Below are positions 1-5,800 of a DNA stretch of 5,889 nt, piece after piece; positions within the stretch are counted from its first letter, which is position 1; the number at the start of each line of letters is the position of its first letter. The position numbers and the translations under genes were made by a program. This DNA is from Candidatus Aminicenantota bacterium. Its GTDB lineage: Bacteria > Acidobacteriota > Aminicenantia > Aminicenantales > Aminicenantaceae. The notes under the pieces are model-generated. The model had not been told where the DNA came from. It did no database searches and saw nothing but the letters and a program-made list of their open reading frames with translations. Location of the stretch: NCBI GenBank assembly GCA_030670375.1, contig DAOVBT010000152.1, positions 1 to 5,889 on the forward strand, read 5' to 3'.

Positions 1-20
1 GTAAGTAACAAACCTGTTAT

Positions 21-27
21 AAGGGAG
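21..27 (+). promoter_or_regulatory. Ribosome binding site of the dodecin gene
   Basis: AAGGGAG lies five bases before the ATG at 33 and matches the anti-Shine-Dalgarno consensus well. It fixes the start of the dodecin gene. Only 20 bases of upstream sequence are present, so the promoter of this gene lies outside the window or cannot be judged. Confidence 0.8.
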
Positions 28-32
28 TCAAA

Positions 33-239
33 ATGGACAGTGTGTACAAAGTCATCGAGCTTGTGGGCACCAGCCCGAACTCTTTCGAAGAAGCCGCACG
101 GAATGCCGTGGAGACTGCTGCAAAAAGCCTTCAGGACATCAGGATCGCTGAGGTTGCTGAATTCGATATGAAAGTCGAAGATGGAAAGGTCGTATCCTTT
201 CGCGCAAGAGTCAAAATCTCCTTCAAGTTCAAAGAGTAG
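33..239 (+). CDS. Dodecin family flavin-binding protein
   Basis: This 68-residue protein has the length and full signature of dodecins, small proteins that form hollow dodecamers binding flavins in the cytosol. They are thought to store or buffer FMN, riboflavin or related flavins and to quench photoreactive flavin. Visible hallmarks are the N-terminal strand VYKVIELVGTS (residues 4-14), the helix EEAARNAVETAAKSL (19-33), the strand RIAEVAEFDMKVEDGK (37-52) and the closing strand FRARVKISFKF (55-67). The protein has no tryptophan. The position equivalent to the flavin-stacking Trp of the well-studied dodecins (LDWFEV in the Thermus and mycobacterial types) is Ile38. A Trp-less 'LRIAEV' subgroup is common in bacteria as far as I recall, so the fold is secure but the ligand is less certain. 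The gene sits 37 bp upstream of the PEBP-family gene on the same strand, probably in one transcript. Confidence 0.93.
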   Translation: MDSVYKVIELVGTSPNSFEEAARNAVETAAKSLQDIRIAEVAEFDMKVEDGKVVSFRARVKISFKFKE

Positions 240-262
240 AACACAGGGCAGCCTTTAGGCTT

Positions 263-269
263 AGGAGGG
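263..269 (+). promoter_or_regulatory. Ribosome binding site of the PEBP-family gene
   Basis: AGGAGGG lies seven bases before the ATG at 277, separated from it by a T-run. It is near-perfect and decides the start. A short hairpin (A-GCC-TTTA-GGC-T, 250-261) sits directly upstream. It has only four stem pairs and is too small to be called a terminator. Confidence 0.85.
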
Positions 270-276
270 TTTTTTT

Positions 277-735
277 ATGGACATTCAAATCACGAGTCCG
301 GTTTTTAAGGATGGGGGAACGATCCCGAAGAAATACACCTGCGACGATCTCGATGTGTCTCCGCCTATAGAATGGTCGAATGTGCCTGAAGGCACAATAA
401 GCATCGCCATCGTCTGTGATGATCCGGATGCTCCGATGAAGACATGGGTTCACTGGGTCATTTTCAACATTCCAGGAGATGTGACTCACCTTTCGGAGAA
501 TGTGTCACCCGAGAAAGAACTGGAAAACGGCGCAAGGCAAGGGATGAACGATTTTCATAAGGTCGGCTATGGAGGTCCCTGTCCGCCTTCCGGGATGCAC
601 CGGTATTTTTTTAAGATCTACGCTTTAGACACTACACTCGACCTTCCTGCAGGCATATCAAAGTCCCATCTGATGATCGCCCTGGAGGGACATGTCCTCT
701 CAGAGGCGCACTTGATGGGGACTTACACCCGCTGA
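277..735 (+). CDS. YbhB/YbcL family Raf kinase inhibitor-like protein (PEBP family)
   Basis: This 152-residue protein is a complete bacterial member of the phosphatidylethanolamine-binding protein family, the YbhB/YbcL 'Raf kinase inhibitor-like' group. Motifs in order are TSPVFKDGGTIPKKYTCD (residues 6-23), SPPIEW (28-33), the anion-pocket motif DDPDAP (48-53) followed by TWVHWVIFNIP (56-66), and GPCPPSGMHRY (100-110). Length matches the usual 150-160 residues. The Asp and His residues of DPDAP, VHW and GMHRY line the conserved ligand pocket. No signal peptide is visible, so it is probably cytosolic. The biochemical role of bacterial members is poorly defined; the 'kinase inhibitor' name comes from the eukaryotic relatives and should not be read as a function here. 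It follows the dodecin gene closely. No convincing rho-independent terminator follows it, although a T6 run occurs at 742-747. Confidence 0.95.
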   Translation: MDIQITSPVFKDGGTIPKKYTCDDLDVSPPIEWSNVPEGTISIAIVCDDPDAPMKTWVHWVIFNIPGDVTHLSENVSPEKELENGARQGMNDFHKVGYGGPCPPSGMHRYFFKIYALDTTLDLPAGISKSHLMIALEGHVLSEAHLMGTYTR

Positions 736-914
736 TTTAGGTTTTTTCGTTCTTGCCCTGAGTCCCACACTTATTAACCTGGATTATTCAGGCTAAATCG
801 TTGAAATCAAATCTTGTGTTCTAACATGTTTCACCTTCATGAAAGGGAATATTACAACAAAGCAAATCATCCGCTTGAAGGATTCTGTCAAAATCCAATA
901 AGGGAGGAGTATCT
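736..914 (+). promoter_or_regulatory. Intergenic region, likely promoter region of the glycosidase cluster
   Basis: This 179-bp AT-rich gap is the longest non-coding stretch here and separates the dodecin/PEBP pair from the glycosidase cluster, so a promoter is expected in it. The sequences seen are weak. TTGAAA (801-806) has a TAACAT (822-827) after it, but the spacing is only 15 bp. A small imperfect hairpin CCTGGA-TTA-TTCAGG (778-792, one G-T pair) has no T-run after it. I would not fix a transcription start from these. Confidence 0.3.
902..909 (+). promoter_or_regulatory. Ribosome binding site of the GH116 gene
   Basis: GGGAGGAG ends five bases before the ATG at 915. It is one of the strongest Shine-Dalgarno sequences in the window and selects this start, which also gives the protein a hydrophobic export signal. 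Confidence 0.85.
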
Positions 915-3452
915 ATGCTCAGATCAACTCAGCTTTTCCTGTTTTTTGTGTTCTTGGTTTTATTCGCTTTGACTAAGTGTACGACGTCAACGGATCACAG
1001 CATGAAAAGAAGTTACAACGGCCCGTACTCGGGCCCTCATCTGAATAGAGTCGCCTTTCCCATAGGGGGCATTGGGGCTGGGATGGTATGCCTTGAAGGA
1101 ACAGGAGCCATTTCTCATGTCTCAGTGAGGAATCAGCCTGAGGTTTTTAATGAGCCCTGTACTTTTGCGGCCATAAGTGTTAAAGGCGTTGAGAACGGAG
1201 CTAAAGTTCTTGAAGGTCCTGTGCCGGATTGGAAAATCTTCGGATCTCCCGGTTCGGGTAATGGCGCCTCTCGCACCAGTTATGGACTACCTCGGTTTGA
1301 AAAGCCCCAATTTCTAGCCAGATTTCCCTTTGGTCATGTGACTCTTGAAGATGATGACATCCCGTTAGACATAAGGATCACGGGATGGAGCCCCTTTATA
1401 CCAGGAGATTCTGACAACTCTAGTCTGCCAGTCGGCTCGCTTGAATATTGTTTTAAAAATACGACAGATTCTCCAGTCGAAGCTGTGTTCTCATACAATG
1501 CCAAAAACTTTATGGCTAAAAGCAGGGAGGGACATACCATTAAATCCGTGAAAAATGGCTTCGTCCTCTGGCAGGATGGCGGTGATGAGAATCCGCATAA
1601 CGCAGGCAGCTTTGCCGCTTTTTTAGATGATGATAATGCTGTTATTGACCATTGCTGGTTCAAAGGGGGCTGGTGGGATGCACTTACCCTGACGTGGAAC
1701 AATATTAAAGAGGGAATTCTCATAGACAATCCTCCAGTCGAGGGGCCATGTCCCGGGGCTTCTCTCTTCCTCCCAATTTCTCTAGAGCCGGGTGAGCAAA
1801 AAATCGTCCGGTTGATGTTTGCCTGGTATGTGCCAGAAACGGATCTCCGAACAGGTCAAGATATTGGGACCGAATCTTCGTCTGATCCAGCAGAAACGGC
1901 CTGTTGTTCTGAACAGAGATATCATATTCCCTGGTATGCGGCGCGTTTTAAGAGTATTTATGACGTTGTTGACTATTGGCGGTTGAACTACAACACATTA
2001 TACGATAATACAAAATTATTCAGCGATACTTTTTATGACACATCCCTTCCTGACGAAGTCATCGAGGCGGTTGCAGCCAATCTCACTATATTAAAATCGC
2101 CGACTGTTCAACGACAGCATGATGGACGCTTGTGGTGCTGGGAAGGTTGCTCTGATTCGAGGGGATGCTGTTCTGGGTCCTGTACTCATGTTTGGAATTA
2201 TGCCCAAGCCATCCCTCATCTCTTCCCGGACCTGGAAAGGAGCCTCAGAGAGACAGAGTTTTTTGTAAGTCAGGATGAGAGAGGGCATCAAGTATTTCGC
2301 TCTGGGCTTCCGATCCGTCCGATCCAGCATACCTTTCATGCCGCTTCCGACGGTCAGCTTGGCGGGATTCTGAAAGCCTATCGCGAATGGCGTATTTCTG
2401 GAGACAACGATTGGCTTAAAAAAATGTGGCCGAATGTCAAACAAAGTCTTGAATACTGCATAAATACCTGGGACCCCCGTGGCCGAGGTGTCCTCGAAGA
2501 ACCTCATCACAACACCTATGACATTGAGTATTGGGGACCTGACGGGCATTGTTCGAGTTTTTATTTAGGCGCCCTGAGCGCGGCAGTAAAGATGGGCGAA
2601 GCGTTGAACGATGATGTTTCAAAGTATGAGGACCTCCTCAATAAAGGAAAACAATTTTTCGAATTTGAGCTTTATAACGGAGAATTCTTTTATCAGATCA
2701 TCACAACTGAAGGGCTAGATGCAAAATTCGAGCCTCTCGATTTCTCTGCAAACGGAAAAGGCTATGAGAAGATTGTGGAAATGTTAAATAAAGAGGGCCC
2801 AAAATACCAGTATGGCAAGGGTTGTCTTTCTGATGGAATACTCGGTTTATGGATCGCACAAGTCTGTGGTTTGGGTGAGATAATTGATCCTGAAAAAGTC
2901 AAAAGTCATTTGAATGCCGTCTATAAATATAACCTTAAGCGTGATCTATCCGATCATCACAATCCACAAAGACCGGCTTTCGCTCTCGGCAAGGATGGGG
3001 GTCTTCTCCTGTGTACCTGGCCTAACGGAGGTGCGTTGTCCATCCCTTTTGTCTATAGCGATGAAGTATGGACCGGGATCGAATATCAGGTCGCTTCACA
3101 TCTCATGTTCGAGGGCAAAATCGATAAAGGGTTGGATATCGTTAGGGTGTGCCGCGATCGATATGATGGGACAATACGCAATCCTTTTAACGAGTATGAA
3201 TGCGGACACTGGTATGCGCGTGCTCTCTCGAGTTATGGACTTATTCAAGGGCTTACGGGAGTCAGGTATGATGCCGTTGAAAAGACACTCTATATCGATT
3301 CGAAAATCGGCAATAATTTCCGCTCTTTTCTTGCAACTGCAAGTGGTTTTGGTACTGTCGGATTAAAGGACGGCAAACCATTCGTCGAAGTGACAATGGG
3401 AAGCCTGGATGTGGAACATGTTCTGGTTTCGGGGAAAGCAATGACGTTATAA
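915..3452 (+). CDS. Exported GH116-family beta-glycosidase (GBA2-like, DUF608 catalytic domain)
   Basis: This 845-residue protein is a retaining glycosidase of family GH116, the family of human GBA2 and the Thermoanaerobacterium beta-glucosidase TxGH116. The N-terminal beta domain starts at AFPIGGIGAGMVCLEGTG (residues 47-64) and runs to about 345. The (alpha/alpha)6 catalytic domain covers about 375-780, followed by a beta-rich tail (781-845). By eye alignment the nucleophile is Glu410 (WCWEGC, like LEGHE in GBA2) and the acid/base is Asp536 (HHNTYD, like the TYD of GBA2). Glu760 and Arg769 (NPFNEYECGHWYAR) match the Glu/Arg pair that binds the sugar in TxGH116. The N-terminus is basic, then strongly hydrophobic (7-20), ending in LTKC with Cys22, a possible lipoprotein site with an unusual Lys at -1. 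Five Cys cluster around the nucleophile (408-423). Expected activity is hydrolysis of beta-linked glucosides or related sugars outside the cytoplasm; known GH116 enzymes vary in substrate, so this is not fixed. It is the first gene of the glycosidase cluster. Confidence 0.9.
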   Translation: MLRSTQLFLFFVFLVLFALTKCTTSTDHSMKRSYNGPYSGPHLNRVAFPIGGIGAGMVCLEGTGAISHVSVRNQPEVFNEPCTFAAISVKGVENGAKVLEGPVPDWKIFGSPGSGNGASRTSYGLPRFEKPQFLARFPFGHVTLEDDDIPLDIRITGWSPFIPGDSDNSSLPVGSLEYCFKNTTDSPVEAVFSYNAKNFMAKSREGHTIKSVKNGFVLWQDGGDENPHNAGSFAAFLDDDNAVIDHCWFKGGWWDALTLTWNNIKEGILIDNPPVEGPCPGASLFLPISLEPGEQKIVRLMFAWYVPETDLRTGQDIGTESSSDPAETACCSEQRYHIPWYAARFKSIYDVVDYWRLNYNTLYDNTKLFSDTFYDTSLPDEVIEAVAANLTILKSPTVQRQHDGRLWCWEGCSDSRGCCSGSCTHVWNYAQAIPHLFPDLERSLRETEFFVSQDERGHQVFRSGLPIRPIQHTFHAASDGQLGGILKAYREWRISGDNDWLKKMWPNVKQSLEYCINTWDPRGRGVLEEPHHNTYDIEYWGPDGHCSSFYLGALSAAVKMGEALNDDVSKYEDLLNKGKQFFEFELYNGEFFYQIITTEGLDAKFEPLDFSANGKGYEKIVEMLNKEGPKYQYGKGCLSDGILGLWIAQVCGLGEIIDPEKVKSHLNAVYKYNLKRDLSDHHNPQRPAFALGKDGGLLLCTWPNGGALSIPFVYSDEVWTGIEYQVASHLMFEGKIDKGLDIVRVCRDRYDGTIRNPFNEYECGHWYARALSSYGLIQGLTGVRYDAVEKTLYIDSKIGNNFRSFLATASGFGTVGLKDGKPFVEVTMGSLDVEHVLVSGKAMTL

Positions 3453-3458
3453 CTCTTA

Positions 3459-3490
3459 TTCTGTTAATATACACCTATATTCGAACAGAA
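3459..3490. repeat. Long inverted repeat (13-bp stem, CACC loop) between the GH116 and GH113 genes
   Basis: TTCTGTTAATATA (3459-3471) pairs perfectly with TATATT (3476-3481) plus AACAGAA (3484-3490), interrupted only by a two-base CG bulge, around a CACC loop. It begins six bases after the GH116 stop codon. The stem is AT-rich and is followed by ACTAAAG with no T-run, so it is not a standard rho-independent terminator. It could be an operator, an mRNA-stabilising 3' hairpin, or an attenuating structure that sets different expression for GH116 and GH113. The structure is seen directly; the role is inferred. Confidence 0.6.
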
Positions 3491-3497
3491 ACTAAAG

Positions 3498-3517
3498 TGA
3501 GTACAATTGTTAACTCA
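3498..3517. promoter_or_regulatory. Candidate operator palindrome upstream of the GH113 gene
   Basis: TGAGT (3498-3502) and ACTCA (3513-3517) are perfect inverted arms enclosing the 8-bp palindrome ACAATTGT (3503-3510), offset from the centre by one base. It lies 21 bp before the GH113 start codon, a suitable place for a repressor site or for control of translation. No matching second copy was found in the other gaps, so a function is only suggested. Confidence 0.3.
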
Positions 3518-3528
3518 GCAAGATAAAC

Positions 3529-3535
3529 GGAGAGG
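3529..3535 (+). promoter_or_regulatory. Ribosome binding site of the GH113 gene
   Basis: GGAGAGG lies just before the ATG at 3539, with the GGAG core six bases away. It supports the start that includes the N-terminal hydrophobic segment. Confidence 0.75.
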
Positions 3536-3538
3536 TCT

Positions 3539-4618
3539 ATGAATCGGAGATTGTCAGGAATAGCGTGGACGCTTGTTCCATTAATCCTAGTAACAGGACT
3601 GATCTTTTACCTGGCATCACAATCAACACAGCAATCGGATGATTCAAAGTTCCAGAAAGGGATGGCCTTTCCCACCTGGGACGCTGAACTGTATGGAACG
3701 GCCTCATCGGATGAATCACTGCGAATTTTGGCTGAGACAACATGTACGGAATGGGTCCAACTTGTGCCCACCTGGTATCAAAACGATCGATTCTCCAACA
3801 GGATGTACCCCGATTATGATGGTCAAACCGCCAGGGTGGAAAGCCTAAAGCATGCCATCCAGACTTCCCACGTCCTGGGTCTGAACGTCATGCTCAAACC
3901 GCATATTGATGCCTTTAGCGGAGACTGGCGCGGTACGTTCCGGCCTGAAGATCCGGAAGTTTGGTTTGACAACTATATGGACATGATAACGACGTTCGCA
4001 CAGATTGCCAAGGATGAAGGTGTTGAAATCTTATCCATCGGCTGCGAATTCGTTGAGCTCACCACAGCAGAATATTCTCCTGACTGGAGGAAGGTCATCC
4101 AAGCTATCAGAGGGCTCTATGACGGCCCACTTGTTTATGCGGCAAATTGGGGGAGGGAGCTTATTCAGGTCGAATTCTGGGATGACCTTGATTTTATCGG
4201 GATCGATGCCTATTTTGAGCTGACGAATAAAACAGATCCATCAATGGACGAACTGTTGACGGCCTGGGCCCCCTATCTTGTTCAGCTCGAGTCAATCCAT
4301 CAGACTTGGCAAAAGCCCGTACTTTTGACTGAGATTGGATACAGAAGCATTGATGGCGCAAATGTGAGGCCTTGGGATTGGGAGAATCCTGGGGATCTTG
4401 ACCTCTCAGAACAGGCCCTGTGTTACCAGGCTGTCATTCGAGCGTTTGGAGAGAAATCCTGGTTTAATGGAATTTATTGGTGGAACTGGGAGCCAAATCC
4501 TTCTTTAGGGGGACCGGCCGATAAAGGATATACCCCTTTTGGAAAGCCTGCCGAGATAGTTTTAAAAATATGGTACTGCGGAGAGGACATGGGTAAGAAA
4601 GGCCGGTCTCGTCGATGA
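3539..4618 (+). CDS. Membrane-anchored GH113-family glycoside hydrolase (beta-mannanase-like TIM barrel)
   Basis: This 359-residue protein begins with a positively charged end (NRR), then one hydrophobic segment (about residues 8-26) and a polar Ser/Gln/Asp linker (27-37), so it is probably anchored in or exported across the inner membrane. From residue 40 it follows the GH113 pattern, the family of the Alicyclobacillus beta-1,4-mannanase: KGMAFPTWDAELY (40-52), WVQLVPTWYQND (72-83), LNVMLKPHIDAFSGDWRG (115-132), LSIGCEFVEL (165-174), VYAANWG (199-205), FIGIDAYF (219-226), LLTEIGYRS (262-270) and IYWWNWEPNP (312-321). Glu170 is the likely acid/base and Glu265 the likely nucleophile, matching the two catalytic glutamates of the family. 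Expected reaction is retaining hydrolysis of beta-mannosidic or similar bonds; many relatives are uncharacterised, so the substrate is uncertain. Its stop codon overlaps the start of the acyltransferase gene as ATGA (4615-4618), showing translational coupling. The last nine residues form a basic tail (GKKGRSRR). Confidence 0.87.
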   Translation: MNRRLSGIAWTLVPLILVTGLIFYLASQSTQQSDDSKFQKGMAFPTWDAELYGTASSDESLRILAETTCTEWVQLVPTWYQNDRFSNRMYPDYDGQTARVESLKHAIQTSHVLGLNVMLKPHIDAFSGDWRGTFRPEDPEVWFDNYMDMITTFAQIAKDEGVEILSIGCEFVELTTAEYSPDWRKVIQAIRGLYDGPLVYAANWGRELIQVEFWDDLDFIGIDAYFELTNKTDPSMDELLTAWAPYLVQLESIHQTWQKPVLLTEIGYRSIDGANVRPWDWENPGDLDLSEQALCYQAVIRAFGEKSWFNGIYWWNWEPNPSLGGPADKGYTPFGKPAEIVLKIWYCGEDMGKKGRSRR

Positions 4619-5736
4619 CAGGTCAAATCTCAATGGCTACTGAACGACTTGCCTCTCTGGATGTTTTCCGCGGCATGACCATTGCTCTGATGATCCTGGT
4701 CAACAATCCAGGGAGCGGGAAATATGTTTACGCCCCTCTGCGTCATGCCAAGTGGCATGGATGGACGCCCACAGACTTGGTCTTTCCATTCTTCTTGTTC
4801 ATCGTAGGGATTTCGCTATCTTTTTCCTTGTCGAGAAGGAAGACACAAGGTGCCGGAAGTTTTCAGCTTTATTTCAAGATCTTCCAAAGATCTGTGATCC
4901 TGTTTGCGTTAGGACTGCTCCTTCGCCTGATCCCTGATTTCGATTTTTCGACACTCAGGATCCCCGGGGTCCTCCAGCGCATCGCCATCTGTTACATCCT
5001 CGCATCTTTGATATTTCTGAAGACGGGGACAAAGGCCCGGATCCTCATTTCTACAAGTTGTCTTGTGGCCTATTGGCTTATCCTGAAGTTTATCCCTGTG
5101 CCTGGATTCGGCGCGGGTGTTCTTGAATTAGAAGGAAATCTCTGTGGATATATCGATACCCAACTCCTTTCCGGCCACTTGTACACGCCGAACTTCGATC
5201 CGGAGGGTATCCTGAGCACCCTCCCGGCTCTTGTCACAACCCTACTGGGGACTCTGGCTGGAGACTGGCTGCGGTTTTCCCGGTCAAAGCGTTTCAAAAC
5301 CACAGGGCTTTGTTTTGCCGGGATCGTCCTGACTATTCTGGGACTCTGGCTTCACCGTTTTTTCCCGATCAACAAACAGCTCTGGACTAGCACATATGTG
5401 CTTTTCACGGCGGGTGCCGCTTTGCTGGTTCTTAGCCTCTGTTATGCGATCGTTGATGGCCTGGGCATTAAAAAGTGGGCCTATCCTTTTCTGGTGTTCG
5501 GCACCAACGCGATCACAGTCTATGTGGGATCTGCTCTGATCGCGAAGATGCTTGCCGTCATGGAGGTCTCCTCGGGAAGCCAATCCATTCCTCTCAAAGC
5601 ATACATCTACGAGATGTTTCTCAAGCCGGTTGCGGGGGATTTGATCGGCTCACTGCTCTTTCCGCTGTTGCTCCTCACAATCTGGTTTTTTATCATGTGG
5701 CCATTGTACAAGAAAAGAATATTCATCAGGATATAG
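4615..5736 (+). CDS. Multi-pass membrane acyltransferase, HGSNAT/NagX-like (COG4299, DUF5009)
   Basis: This 373-residue, very hydrophobic protein belongs to the bacterial relatives of heparan-alpha-glucosaminide N-acetyltransferase (HGSNAT), which passes acetyl groups from cytosolic acetyl-CoA to sugars across the membrane. Signatures in order are ERLASLDVFRGMTIALMILVN (starting at residue 10), LRHAKWHGWTPTDLVFPFFLF (from 42), LRIPGVLQRIAICY (114-127), PEGILSTLPALVTTLLG (196-212), PINKQLWTSTYVLFTAG (251-267) and FGTNAITVY (295-303). His44 in RHAKW aligns with His269, the active-site histidine of human HGSNAT. About nine or ten membrane helices are visible, roughly at 53-72, 88-105, 117-135, 142-160, 199-217, 228-246, 258-279, 287-309 and 344-364. 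The ATG at 4615 overlaps the GH113 stop codon; a second ATG at 4633 (Met7) would also leave the conserved core intact. Bacterial relatives occur in N-acetylglucosamine operons, but the acceptor here is unknown. Confidence 0.9.
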   Translation: MTGQISMATERLASLDVFRGMTIALMILVNNPGSGKYVYAPLRHAKWHGWTPTDLVFPFFLFIVGISLSFSLSRRKTQGAGSFQLYFKIFQRSVILFALGLLLRLIPDFDFSTLRIPGVLQRIAICYILASLIFLKTGTKARILISTSCLVAYWLILKFIPVPGFGAGVLELEGNLCGYIDTQLLSGHLYTPNFDPEGILSTLPALVTTLLGTLAGDWLRFSRSKRFKTTGLCFAGIVLTILGLWLHRFFPINKQLWTSTYVLFTAGAALLVLSLCYAIVDGLGIKKWAYPFLVFGTNAITVYVGSALIAKMLAVMEVSSGSQSIPLKAYIYEMFLKPVAGDLIGSLLFPLLLLTIWFFIMWPLYKKRIFIRI

Positions 5737-5787
5737 CTTGGATTATTCCTAATATATCGAGGTTTTTATTGAATTCATTCATTCAGT

Positions 5788-5792
5788 GGGAG
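5788..5792 (+). promoter_or_regulatory. Ribosome binding site of the last, incomplete gene
   Basis: GGGAG lies eight bases before the ATG at 5801. It supports a real start within the final 89 bases. The 64-bp gap before it also holds three tandem ATTC units (5773-5784) and no obvious terminator, so read-through from the acyltransferase gene is plausible. Confidence 0.7.
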
Positions 5793-5800
5793 ACATAACC

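Noticed and set aside
15..23. TGTTATAAG looks like an extended -10 promoter element
   Set aside because: It overlaps the ribosome binding site and would start transcription almost at the dodecin ATG, so it is probably chance similarity in AT-rich sequence.
250..276. GCCTTTAGGC hairpin followed by T-run between the dodecin and PEBP genes as a terminator
   Set aside because: The stem has four or five pairs, and the T-run follows the ribosome binding site, not the hairpin. It does not look able to end transcription.
717..747. Possible terminator after the PEBP-family gene (GGGG...CCC followed by T6)
   Set aside because: Only three or four stem pairs can form, they lie inside the coding end, and about a dozen bases separate them from the T-run.
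2091..2549. Long open frame on the - strand inside the GH116 gene (152 codons), with similar ones at 1334-1729 and 5284-5583
   Set aside because: Their translations show no recognisable domain and have low-order composition typical of antisense frames; the + strand proteins covering the same bases carry clear family motifs throughout.
2914..3366. Alternative + strand frame of 150 codons within the GH116 gene
   Set aside because: It is an out-of-frame reading of the conserved GH116 C-terminal catalytic region, with no ribosome binding site and no recognisable protein features.
4376..4389. The 14-base string GATTGGGAGAATCC recurs exactly at 5876-5889, in both cases coding for DWEN(P)
   Set aside because: The motif fits its own protein family at each site (GH113 loop and GH2 N-terminus), and the identity does not extend upstream. 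A coincidence of codon choice is more likely than a duplication.
4957..4968. AGGATCCCCGGG resembles a cloning-vector polylinker (BamHI/SmaI)
   Set aside because: It encodes Arg-Ile-Pro-Gly in the conserved RIPGVLQR motif of the acyltransferase family, in frame and with normal flanks, so it is native sequence.
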